From Paragonimus westermani (lineage: Eukaryota > Platyhelminthes > Trematoda > Plagiorchiida > Troglotrematidae), in contig QNGE01001281.1 in the NCBI GenBank assembly GCA_008508345.1, positions 1-64,000 on the forward strand: a DNA stretch of 64,000 bases, read 5' to 3'. Shown here in pieces: positions 51,151 to 62,089 of this stretch. The notes beneath the pieces were generated by a model. That model had not been told where the DNA came from, searched no databases, and was given only the letters and a program-made list of their open reading frames with translations. The translations under genes were made by a program, and so were the position numbers. Position 1 is the first letter of the stretch. Each line of letters opens with the position of its first letter.

Positions 51151-54100
51151 AATTGCTAAAGGAGTGCTTATCGCTTCGAGCGCTGTTCAGTAAGTCTACT
51201 GATAGATGGGAAAAACCGGCTGGTGATCAGAGAAGGATCTAATTGTAAGGTGTAGGATCCATGACCATTCCGCTGGGCTGGATTGGTGGGTGCTATCTGG
51301 CGGGTAGACAAGTTCGAAACCAAGTATACTGCCGGTTGGGAACTCTTTTGGATAGTATAATATGTCGCGGTCAGTGGTTGGCCCACATCCATAAAATTGG
51401 CTTGTCTTCACAACGCCTTGCTGGTTTTTGCCCATCTTTCTTATTCTGTTGTTCTATACCGTCTATTCTTCTCTGTTCCCTTGCACTTATTTAATACCCC
51501 GCTACTTCGTGGATTACTGCCAACCCAAGAAGTAGTGATCATGGCTACAATTCGAATCTGAGAATAATGATGATCATGATGATCCTCAAGAAGGCAGCCT
51601 TATTCATCAACCGTACTTACAGTAAATCGAACGAATTTTTTTGCTTACAAGGGCCCTATAAACTGTTTGACTGTCCTATATGGTAATGGGTTTGATCTAA
51701 GGATTTGGTATAAGATTCCATGCAAAACCCACGTGGAAATGCTTCAAAGAAAAATCTAGAATTTGTCCGTTAAAGAATTCAGGTGTTTCGGCAAAATATT
51801 ATTTAAGTTAACCAAGTAATTATGTTTAGACTTCTGTTGTTCACTGCGAACCACAAGTGCAATGTAAAATACCAATTCTCTAAGAGGGAAATAAAACCGG
51901 TTATCACTAACTGATTAATACCGCGTGAAAAACGAGCATCGAGAGCATCAATATATGCAGCCTGAACTGGAACGCAGCTGAACGTCTGAGAATATTGCTT
52001 CTAGGATGCCCTGATAAAGTGAGTGGAAAGTAAACGACACCTGATATCACACAAACAACAATAGCTACCCGAAGTAGATAGAATTCGGGACAAAATAAGA
52101 CGAAGTCTTAACAAGGCAAGAAAAGCTAGCGTGGGAACTAGGGTGAAATATAATACCCGTTTGAGAATACTAGCTACTTTACCTAAGGGACCAATTTAGT
52201 GATTGAATAATACATAGTAGTCAAATGCTGATTTACAGTTTCGTCGGGCGTAACTGACATCGATGAGTATGTGACCGATGAGTATGTGACGTTTAGAAAG
52301 AAGGCACAACGAACTGGAAGGTAGACAAAAAGAACAAATGGTCCGAAATGCACTGCAACAGAATAACAATCATCCTAAACTCGACACTGTTTCGGACAAA
52401 GCCTCTTGCTGAGATCAAACGCGGTTTTTGTTTTACTTTCATACTACTGCAAAGTTACAATGAACGCCGTTATGACCAGTCTTATTGTGGAGAATAAGGT
52501 CACCAACCCCACGTACACATATGTTGACCATAGCAGAGGTTGGCCTCGTAAATCGGTCTCAATAGACTGACCAACAAATACTGGTATATACATGGTACAT
52601 ACACGCAGTTAAAAATCATACTAAGCAGATTGAACTGAGTCCATTGTTAAACACCACTGGTTAGCCAGTTGATTACTGCAGAATGCGGTGAATTTCCACG
52701 GTAAAGTCGTAAGGTTAACATGGGGGACAACTTGAACGTTCGCTTGTTCTGTTTGTATGTATATCTAGTGATCAGCTGAGCGATACCGTAGCCTTTTTCA
52801 ACGTAATACGACATATCAGAATTTTGCTACCATCTTCAGTAAAAATGTTCTTGTTAGCTGAACTAAGGAATTATCAAAAGTTAATGCAAGAAACGTCGGC
52901 TTGCATCTGTTACTGCTACTGAAGATTGTACAGTAAGTCTATATAAAACTCTTGTTATTCACAGATTACTTACGAGACACGGAATCGGTGCCACACTGAA
53001 GTGACTACAGGAACACGGTAAAATGATATTCACTAAACCAAGTTTAAAGACGATGTTAGGAATCTTAATTTGGCTTTGATTCATAGCTGATGGAATATGT
53101 TATATATTTTCTCAATGATACCGTCAGTTCTCTACGAATGCGGCAAAACTACACACGAAACGGATGGGAAGTTCTTGCATGTTTGACAGAACTCATCTAG
53201 AGAATAGTAGTTAGATATTACTCCAGTCGGGTGTTCATTTAACACAACCAAACCTTTACTAAGTATGATTGTGAGCGCAGCGCGCACTATCACCATGGCT
53301 GGTTAATTGGGTTACATTTAGATTTGTCTGAAGAATGACCAAAGAATCAGTGTCATCTCACTGCATAAGTTGGCCTACAATATATGCCATAGGCGTAAAA
53401 ACTTACAACACCAAAGATGAGGCGTCTGTCAATCATCACCCTGATCAATTGGACGCACAACACTAAGATTTTTAGGATGTTCACCACAAAACCTCCAATT
53501 TGTAGATGTGACTTGAATGACCGTCAGAAAGTAATGGACAGACGTTTAAAGAGTGTTAGGTCTCGCCGTTGTCAGGCATGTCTACAGAATCGAATGCATG
53601 ACCCTCGATTAAATACCAGACCTTTAGTCCTAGCATTTATGCACTGGTCCACGGTTACTAGATAAGGGAGTTTTTGTGTGGTTTGTGAGTTAGTTCCATT
53701 AGTGGTTAAATCTCCATATCGCAGAAGCTGAAATCAGCCAGCCGTTTGCAGGCTTGTTTTTCGTTCTGTTTACAGACTACTATGCTGTATTGGTCCATCG
53801 CCCTGAATATAACGCAAGGATTGTGTGATTGCTTTCCAGGTGTGCATGTGGTGAATCGGACCCAAAAAAGTTAAAGTAGCTGCTTACCATCTAGATGGTG
53901 ACCGTTGAGATCAAATGTACGAGAAAAATCCTTACCCATTTCATTCTTGTTTTCGCGGTGGGCTGTTGATTGTCTATGCACACGTCACGAATGGCTGGTG
54001 GATTTCAGCTTAGAAAAGGGAGCAAAACGGCTGAGGAAACACTTCTTGAAGTTTACCGTCCTTTACACCATGTCACGATGGTGAATTAATCTAACCGCAT

Positions 54101-54570
54101 CCACTAATTTGGTCCTTTATATTAACTGGGAAGAGATATATACGGTGAAAGTTAACAGACTTTTAGAATGCCACCTAGTAAACGGAGTTACCGTAAAAAT
54201 CCATGGTTGACTTTGAACGGTAACGTTCAGGGGTGAACTGAACGAGTTGATTTTTTGTTCTTCAAGCAACACCTTCAAGATTTTCACCTTCATTGTAGTC
54301 AAATTTACAATTTAAACAATCACTGTTTTGCTTAAATATAGCCAAACGCAATTAAATGCGTTTTTATAACAGAAAGGATATCATGACTGGATAGAAATAC
54401 GTGCTGTGTTCTTCGGGCGTTATTTTTACCTACAGTCAGTTTTACTGTGATAATGTGAAAATTTAAATAGTATTTATTGAACTGGAAGACAAAACCAGAC
54501 AGAATAATTTCATACATGCATACATACACACAACACTAACAGGAATAATCTAAAATAATCGTGCTTCAAC
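51151..54570. other. Unassigned; upstream of PNP
   Basis: No gene or element recognised. It contains a perfect 15-bp direct duplication (52261-52290). The PNP promoter should lie in the right-hand part, but I see no element that I can name. Confidence 0.4.
52261..52290. repeat. Perfect 15-bp direct duplication
   Basis: CGATGAGTATGTGAC occurs twice, head to tail. Confidence 0.85.
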
Positions 54571-54625
54571 TGTTTTTCTATATTTCAGCTCAATAAAAAT
54601 GTAGGTTTATGTGTAACAGTGAAAT
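54571..54625 (+). promoter_or_regulatory. PNP 5' leader with possible splice acceptor
   Basis: A pyrimidine-rich tract ending in TATATTTCAG (54579-54588) lies 37 bases before the ATG. It could be the acceptor of an intron in the untranslated leader or of spliced-leader trans-splicing, which flatworms use. Which of the two applies cannot be decided from sequence. Confidence 0.35.
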
Positions 54626-57600
54626 ATGAATATACGTAGGTTCAAAGGTCTCTGCTGTAGTTATGAAGCTATTCAAAAAACCGCCGAATTCATTCGAAGT
54701 CGCACAACATTGAACCCGACGGTTGGTATTATCTGTGGAAGCGGCTTGGGCAAGTTAGCAAGCGCAGTGAAGAATCCCCAGTTGATTAAATATGAAGATA
54801 TTCCTAACTTTCCGCGTACTAACGGTAAGATCATGCCAATGCCAGTTTTCACCCATCCAAGTGGTTGGACATGAAGGAAACTTAATTTTCGGCACACTGG
54901 GAGGCAAATCAGTCATGGTCATGCAAGGAAGGTTCCACTTGTACGAAGGATATGGCAACGAAGCCGTAAGATTTGTTAGTTTAAGTCTGAATCATTTAAA
55001 ACCTTAGATAATCATTCCAATCCGGCTCATGAAGATTTTGGGTGTGGAAACTATACTTGTAAGCAATGCCGCTGGTGGCTTAAATAGAAACCTCAAATTG
55101 GGCGATTTGGTAATCATCAGAGATCACATCAGTTTTCCAGGCCTTGCGTTAAAAAACGTACTAATCGGGCCGAATGATGAAAGGTTTGTCTGTTACAATA
55201 AATACCATCAGTTTCAGATAGATTTGGAACCCGCTTCGTTGCCACCTCAGACGCCTACGACGTGAAACTGAGACGTGCGTTTCAAAGAATTGTGCAACAG
55301 CAAGGTCATTCAAATATTGTTCATGAAGGTGTTTATGTGCATGTTGGCGGGCCTACCTATGAAAGTCCTGCGGAAAACCGAATGTTAATGTTAATGGGAG
55401 CTGATGTTGTTGGTGAGTTTCTGTATTACATTAATCAATGTTACAGTTAATTTTCTGGCACTGCAGCCCTTCAGATCAGTTCCGCTTACAAACCCCGATG
55501 TTTTGCTCAAAACCAACGTTTTTAATCAGTTATCATTATTTTTATCCATTGATTATCCGTTGATGACGTTGCTGACAGTCAACTTAGTGTCCATTCAAAC
55601 GCATACGATACACTAATGTCCAAGGACGTGTATTTGTCGTGGGACAACTGTAAGATTGAGCTTAAAACACGCGGCCACATTGGCTCGTGTATTTGTATCC
55701 CACTTGAATGTGGAAAGTCGTTGTAGTTGGTTTACTTGTTTCTATTATTCAGCCGTTTTCAAAAGATTTAGTCAGCACATGACTGCTTCTTACTCGAGCT
55801 AGCCTACCATCTAGCCATTGCAACTTATTTATGATTAGTAACGGTTAATTACGAATGTCATTTACTGCAAAACGCTGACCATGTACTAAAGCATTAAGTA
55901 TAGGTTAATGTATTTCAGAAAAACCCAAGTTACGTCAGGAAGTCTGTAGACCAATGACAGAATTCTATGTGATTCCAGTCAAAGCCTGTCAAGACAAAAT
56001 CATTGAATGGGCATAAGCGGTGTGGTGTTTGTAAGCTGAATGTTACAAAGTATGTTAGATGTACGAGCAACCTTTTGGTGATTACAGTCTTGTTTCACCT
56101 TGTCTCTTCATATAAATATTCCGTAAGGTACGGAAGAAATATTAACGAAGATTAAACCACTGTCGAACACGTGACTACCTAATGCAGATTTTGAAGGTAA
56201 GAACCAAAAGGAGTTGCGTAGTTATCTACGAAAATTATCCTCAACTACTTCCCTCTGACCAGGCAGTTTCCTCATGCGTAGAAAGTCGGAACTGTTGACC
56301 CAGATGGAAGTATTATAACCGTAACAGCTTCCGTTGGATTGATTTAGTGCAAAGGTATCCGAATTGTATCGATCCGAAAGGAGACGCTGGTTGGAATACC
56401 GAAACCTCCATGTATTGCCTTGTCAAACAGGCAAAATGTGACAGTCAGTCGAAAAACACATGAACTCGTAGACTTGTACGTCGCACCACTGACCGTGTAG
56501 ATAGTGAGGCACCAGACTATGAGCATAGAGCAGTTTCATGGTTGCGGCACTACTCCCCTCCGATTGAGTGAGGGGTGGTTCAGAAGAGGTGCTCTCAAAC
56601 GAAGAACACTCCGATCGTCCAGCAGTTGGCCGTGGCCACTGTCGTACTACACAATATGGCTGAAAACATCGGGCATTTCGCAATAACCTGATGTCGCTTC
56701 CAGTACCTCCACTGCGCGCACCAATGAACAGATTCAGATATCAGTGCTCTACGCACTGCGTCTTCGGGCTAGACAATCACGCACTGTCAAGTGGATTACA
56801 CTCTTGAGTCAGTGGATCAGGGCAGGATCTACCAAAACTAATCCCTTCATCTTGTTGTCTCGCTAATCAGACTTTCCAGTCAGCGACTTCGGGTGGAGCC
56901 GATCAATTCAACCCACTCCCACCAAACAACGACTGGCAAGTATCCACCAAGTATCCACCCACTACGCCTCTCTCATTCCACTTTCTCAAAGGCCTCTCTG
57001 CATTACCTGTGCTCTCGAGTGGCAGTCGTATTATGGATCAACGACAACCACTAAACAACGGTGCCTTCAATGTCCGCACTCGCCAACATGTTGAACGGCA
57101 AGCCGATCTGGCAAACGCTCTTTCAGATTTAGAGCTCGTCGCGTGCTGCTTGTCGGAAACGCGAATCTACGATCCGAGCACCACCGCCATCCAGTTCAGC
57201 CAACTGCTAGATACTTGTCCACCCAAGCGTTTCTCTCCCACGGTTCTCTGCTGATATCCAAGCTGAATCTGGCGATCAAGTTCGGGTAGGAACCGCACTG
57301 AGTTCCACAGCAGAGCAGTGTTCGCTCGATTGGGTCTCAGTGAGCATTCGCTCATGCGGTGGCAGACTCAATACGTCGGTTAAAGTCTGTCAACACAAAC
57401 CAGAATAGCGTTGTATATGCAATGTATCGACACACGTTCCAACGGACAGTTGTTCGAGTGCTACTAAGCATGCATCCCACGACTCCGTCACCGACCTTCT
57501 GAACCAGACCAGACATCCTCACGTCATCACACCGGCCGGCGATTTTAGTGTTCAACTTGGTCGTTTGTGTGTGTAGGAGAAGCGGCTGGGAGGGATGTTT

Positions 57601-60600
57601 GGTGTCCGGACGCGATTCACTGACAATGGCGGAAGACTGTTGCGTCTGTGCGCATCATCCGTGATTCGCGTGGTTACTGATGCATATCAGACTGTCCTTT
57701 GTTTTAGGTGCAAGTGATTCTGGGAGTTAGTTTGCTGTGGCATAACACGACTCGTGGAGCAAACTTCATATCAGCTTCTCTTCCAAAGAATGGTGGGCAG
57801 AAATTGATATCTGGACTGAATTTTATATTTCGGAAGATTGTGAGAACAATGGGAGTGTCTGGTGACTGATGCTCATCAAATCGGATTCCCGTTCTAAGAA
57901 AGAGGACTAGAATTAGATTCGACAACCACGAGGGCATCAGTCTAGTATCGCTGGAGTCCCAGTTATTCACTGACCTCATTTCACGTCGGCTTACTAGGCC
58001 CAGAAGAAGTCAGATATGTGAGGAACAGTCAGGATTCTGGTTGGGCCATGGATGCGTTGATCATGTTTTCACCCTGCGACGGATCTTGGAGCACCAGCAG
58101 TGTTACTGTCAGCAGCCGGCCTCGGTCTATTTGGACCTGGAGGCTGTTATTGATTCGGTTATTCGTAATGTTGTTTGAAACTACTTTCTTTGCAAAAGCG
58201 TACCATGGAAACACGTGAATCTTTTGAGACCACTGGGTGGTCACTGTGTAAGAAGGGTTTATGGACAGCTGTTCACCAATTTCCGTTGCTTTCGTCGAGA
58301 GATGCCGATCTCGCCTTTTTGATCAATTATGTCGCGGACGACCTTCTGGGAGGTGTTCCTGGAGAAGCCGATGAGCTTGGTACTGAGCATGTTCCAGGCA
58401 TTAGGTTGATCAACACGGAGCATGTTGATGACATTGTGTTATTTAACCGCTCTGGCGAAGACATGCAGACCATGCTGAACAATTTGAGTGAGCGGACTAA
58501 TTTACACCAGATACGTTTCACACCCTCAGAATGCAAATTGCTGCTTCACGAGTGCGGCACTTCCCGCTTGTGCTTTCCTGATTGCAAACAGTTTGCTTCA
58601 CACTATAGGCTACTGCCGATACTTCGGTGGCACTGTCTCTTCAATTGGTAATGGTTGTAGTGAGATCTCAGCGAGGATAGCTAGAGTGCGAGTTGTCTCT
58701 ACCAGCCTGCGTCATCTGTGGCGTCGGAACGCGGTCGACTCTCACTGAAGGGAATAGCATAGCATTCTTTTGTGTGTGTTCAGTTTTGCTCTGCGGTTTG
58801 GAATCGTGGTCCGTTCCCAACGAAGATGTCAACAGACTTGCTGTGTTTGACCGTCGTTGTTTCCGCTAACTGGCGCACATCGAGCGTACTGATTGTGTAG
58901 GCAATACGACCGATCGCCGGCGCGCATGCCGCAACGCTGGGAGTGTGCGATCAATTGGGTAACTACTCACGTCATATACTGTGCATGCCAGCTGTGCATT
59001 TATCGTACGGAGCATTGTATACTGTGTCCATCAGCAGTTGAGTGAAACAGCGTGGTGGTCAAGCAACAGTGTGGTCACGAAATATGAGGAGCGTGACTGT
59101 TCTCTTGAAGAGAATGGGTCAGTGTTGCCTGCGTGGTTGGCTCCCTCGAGGTGATTCGATCCGCCCGTTAAAATATGCGTTTCATGGTCGATGGCTCTCC
59201 TGCCTCGATGTCGTTTGTTGCTTTTCCACTTTCTTTCCTTCTTTTATCCTTTAACCTTCCAGTTTCGGTTTTTTCTCGTTTGGTATTCCATGTCATTGCC
59301 GAGTTGACCGGCTGCACTTGATAGATTGCCGTCTCTTGAGCCTATTGACTTTCACATTTATACTGAATTATCACGTCATTAGTGTTTCAGGTTCTGACAC
59401 TCCCTAATGGGAGCTGACCACATGTGTTCGCCATTGCTAGTCAAAGAGAAGAAGGTAGTGGATTGCTACGACTATCCGATAGTCGCTTCCGTTCTCCCGT
59501 TGACATACACTTGATCTTATACGGGACCTCGCAGTGAAATGTTTTCTCATAATGTTCTTTCAGCACTTTATACGGTGATTATGCTTGGATAAAAGACTAT
59601 TTTACTACAAATAAAACTGATTCACATGTGCGCCAGTCCGTGAATAGCACAATCTTTTATTTTAAGAACTGTTAAAACGAACATGTACTAATAAATATTA
59701 GTATTCGAAGTACACTATCATGTGAACTCCTTTTTAGCTCAATGTGAGGATTTGTTACCCCCGTGTGATCACAAGTTACTAAGGGTGGAGGTAATAAGTA
59801 ATAATATATGCAAGCCGTTCAATCACCTAGTCCTCTTGGTAACTTGTATCGATCTGCCGCTGATTCCGAGGGTAGTTCACGCAGTGGTAAAGTAGTAAGG
59901 TACGAACGTTAGAATGAAACAGCTAATCCAAACAACAAGTTATTTGGTATTACAGCTTGTAGTATTTGTGGTCAGAAAACATTGTTGCACACGGGACAAG
60001 ATAATGTCGATCTTCCTGGACAAGAGAAAAAGCCAAATTGCTTGGATAGTTTGTCTGCTGGACCACTTATTGAATTCCATGCGACATAGATGTTTGGACG
60101 GGCAACTAGATCCAAATATGAAATTCCTGAACTTTCGGCATGGTTTCGTAACTTAGATGATAGAACATTTGTCGTGTCTGTGCATATTATTTCTGCAGCT
60201 GGTTCATATCTGACGTATGTCCAAATTTTTCGCAACCGAGTCTTTTCTAAACTAAAATGAGTTCAAAACAATGCCAAAAAGTGTAAATACGATACTCAGA
60301 GCCATGTATTTTGGAGCACCTGTACATTAAGTCAGTTGGTTTAGGTACCTCAAAAATGTTTCCAGTACAGGTTGCTTCTTTTTCCTATCCAGAGTTACTA
60401 CAGACTCACGAGCTAACCGTATTTTGCTCAACACCTATCGTCTGTTGATCTCTTTGTTTCCCATAGCCCTTCGATTCAGACGGTGAGCCGTAACTGCTGA
60501 CAAATGCTGACAAGATCTACTGCATTCGTTTAGCTGAAACACAAAGTGAAAGAGACGGCTTTTCTCTCAGAGCTGAATTTCACGGTGTAGTTCTGGTATA

Positions 60601-61369
60601 TAATTATTGTTCATCCACTCATATTTTTAAGAGGTCGCCAGTGAAGACCAGTACTTACAGGCACGGCCTAAGTTCAGTCACCTACCTTGTGGTAATCATG
60701 TGAACAGGTTGAAATTAATTCTAGGGGCCTGCCATTTGGTTTCTTCGTGAGAGTAGTGAACTTATCTTGACTCCGAAAGTGTATTTTCCGTGTGTTTCTT
60801 GGAGGTTGGCTACTTTCAAAGAGGCGCTTAATGGAAAAAATCGTACCTCGTAAATTTGTCGATGAACGGGAACGTTGGTTCATCGAGAGATCCGTCCAGG
60901 GTCAGTCGCTTTTCAAAACTAGTGAACAGCGGTGTGAAATTCACTTCCTTTTGTAGTTTCACATACATCTGTGACCATTTTTGAAATCTAATTACCACGC
61001 TTATTGGATCTCGACTGTTCAAGTAAAATTGTGCATTTGTGTCAACTTCGTTGCGTCGAAAATCGTTTTTCATGAAGTCAAAGCTAGTGATGATGTATAC
61101 ACTGCAAGTTATCCATCATCATTATATGAACGCCATTCTTTCAATCAATCCGTACATCATATGCTTTTGCAGGTATGAGCACTGTTCCTGAAGTGATCGT
61201 TGCGCGTCATGCAGGAATACGGGTCTTTGCGATTTCTTTGGTTACAAATGTTAGTGTGCTGAGTGAGGAGACCACGGAGAAGGCTAATCACCAGGAGGTT
61301 TTGGATGTAGCTACCACAAGAACGGAACTATTGAGCAATCTGTTTACGGAGCTGATCAAGCAGACTTAA
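54626..61369 (+). CDS. PNP: Purine nucleoside phosphorylase, five exons
   Basis: Catalyses phosphorolysis of inosine and guanosine to base plus ribose 1-phosphate in cytosolic purine salvage; schistosomes cannot make purines de novo and depend on salvage. Exons 54626-54824, 54862-54965, 55008-55183, 55222-55412 and 61173-61369 join in frame through GT-AG introns to 867 nt (288 residues; human PNP has 289). With human numbering plus 6, the key residues are present: Ser39 in ICGSGLG, His70, Arg90/His92/Tyr94 in [11 protein letters not shown], Ala122, Phe165, Glu207 in TYESP, Met225-Ser226 in VGMSTVPEV, Asn249 and His263 in KANHQEVL. Tyr206 replaces human Phe200 and Val250 replaces Lys244. The start was chosen because it gives the family length; an additional upstream exon is not excluded. 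Exons 1-4 lie between the arms of the LINE inverted repeat, and exon 5 lies outside it. Confidence 0.93.
54825..55221 (+). other. Three PNP micro-introns (37, 42, 38 bp)
   Basis: 54825-54861 (GTAAGA...CCAAG) joins PRTN to VVGHEGN. 54966-55007 (GTAAGA...CCTTAG) joins YGNEA to IIIPIRLM. 55184-55221 (GTTTGT...GATAG) joins GPNDER to FGTRF. Each removal restores the reading frame exactly where PNP homology demands it, which rules out simple frameshift mutations. Introns of this size are known from flatworm genes. Confidence 0.9.
56384..59132 (+). mobile_element. LINE relic, right arm of large inverted repeat
   Basis: A broken non-LTR retrotransposon. In order: a 5' region; the AP-endonuclease N-terminus at about 57045-57165 ([33 protein letters not shown]); a shifted frame with GDF and LGRL near 57540-57560; RT start ([14 protein letters not shown] near 57920, [20 protein letters not shown] near 58020); [11 protein letters not shown]; then [11 protein letters not shown] and [21 protein letters not shown] near 58400-58460 (HVDD where YADD is usual) and [11 protein letters not shown]. 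The C-terminal [12 protein letters not shown] and LRHLWRR lie near 58650-58730. At least four frameshifts and several stops, plus missing RT segments, show that it cannot encode an active enzyme. It lies in PNP intron 4 in the same orientation as the gene. Clade (RTE or CR1) not resolved. Confidence 0.85.
59133..59450 (+). mobile_element. LINE 3' tail beyond the inverted repeat
   Basis: The frame WLPRG...RWLSCLDVV directly follows the arm and fits the C-terminal 'GWGPRD...RW' ending of trematode LINE ORFs. After it comes untranslated-looking sequence. It has no counterpart beyond the left arm, so the left copy lost or never had it. Confidence 0.5.
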
Positions 61370-62089
61370 GCTTAAATGATTCCTCAAAATTTGGTAAAGC
61401 GGGTGCTGTGAGAGTGCCAAAATTTTACCTTTTGTTACCTTTGTCTTCAATGGCCAATTTTTGTGAAAATTCATATTAACTGAGTTGACCATTCAAACGG
61501 AAAATTTTCAACGACATTTTATATACATACTGCTGAATTATATTCTACTGCTCAAAGTTCATGCAGTATTCATCAGAAACTTACCTACTAGTGTTTTGTG
61601 AATAAGATGAGACGTTTGAGTTGCCTGTCTCCGACATTCCACAATAAAGCGAAACCTTATTTCCGAAAGAACTTCCTTGTCACTGAGGAGCTGGTTGTAT
61701 TTCAAAGGTGATTAAGCAACTAACAAGCTATGCAAAGAAGAATGCGAATTTAGGTGCACGAGCAATGCTGCCTTGAGCCAACTTGCTCCGGCTGGTACAT
61801 GTGAGATTTCAGATAAGTAATGGTGTCAATGGAAAACAAGCAGCCTTTAGATCGAGCAGACGAAACAAAGTTGAGTTTGGAAGAGAATAAGCAACGTATA
61901 AACAGACGTTAAATTAATGAAAGGGATTCCATGAACTACATTCTCAAACCGATCTTAAGAACAGTTTTGAATTCAGTTGAGCTCACCAGGCAGAAACAGT
62001 TAGTCAATTACTCAAATCAACATATTTTCACGCCGAGTCGAAATGTTAACTACTGAATAGCTAGTTCTGCGTCAAATACTTGCAACGGA
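61370..62089 (+). other. PNP 3' flank with candidate polyadenylation signal
   Basis: AATAAA occurs at 61643-61648, about 275 bases after the PNP stop, and is a plausible polyadenylation signal. The rest, up to the gypsy relic, is AT-rich and unassigned. Confidence 0.5.

Larger units (their letters stand above)
55413..61172 (+). other. PNP intron 4 (5,760 bp)
   Basis: Donor TTG|GTGAGT at 55412/55413 and acceptor TTTTGCAG at 61165-61172; the split glycine codon joins GADVV to GMSTVPEV. The intron contains the right LINE arm in the sense direction (56384-59132 and its continuation). Its remainder, 55413-56383 and 59450-61172, shows no gene or element that I recognise. Confidence 0.88.

Noticed and set aside
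54626..55450. PNP as a frameshifted pseudogene
   Set aside because: The apparent frameshifts coincide with 37-42 bp GT-AG segments whose removal restores PNP homology residue by residue, and exon 5 completes the protein to the family length.
58418..58460. Active LINE reverse transcriptase
   Set aside because: The active site is HVDD, and the ORF is broken by several frameshifts and missing segments.
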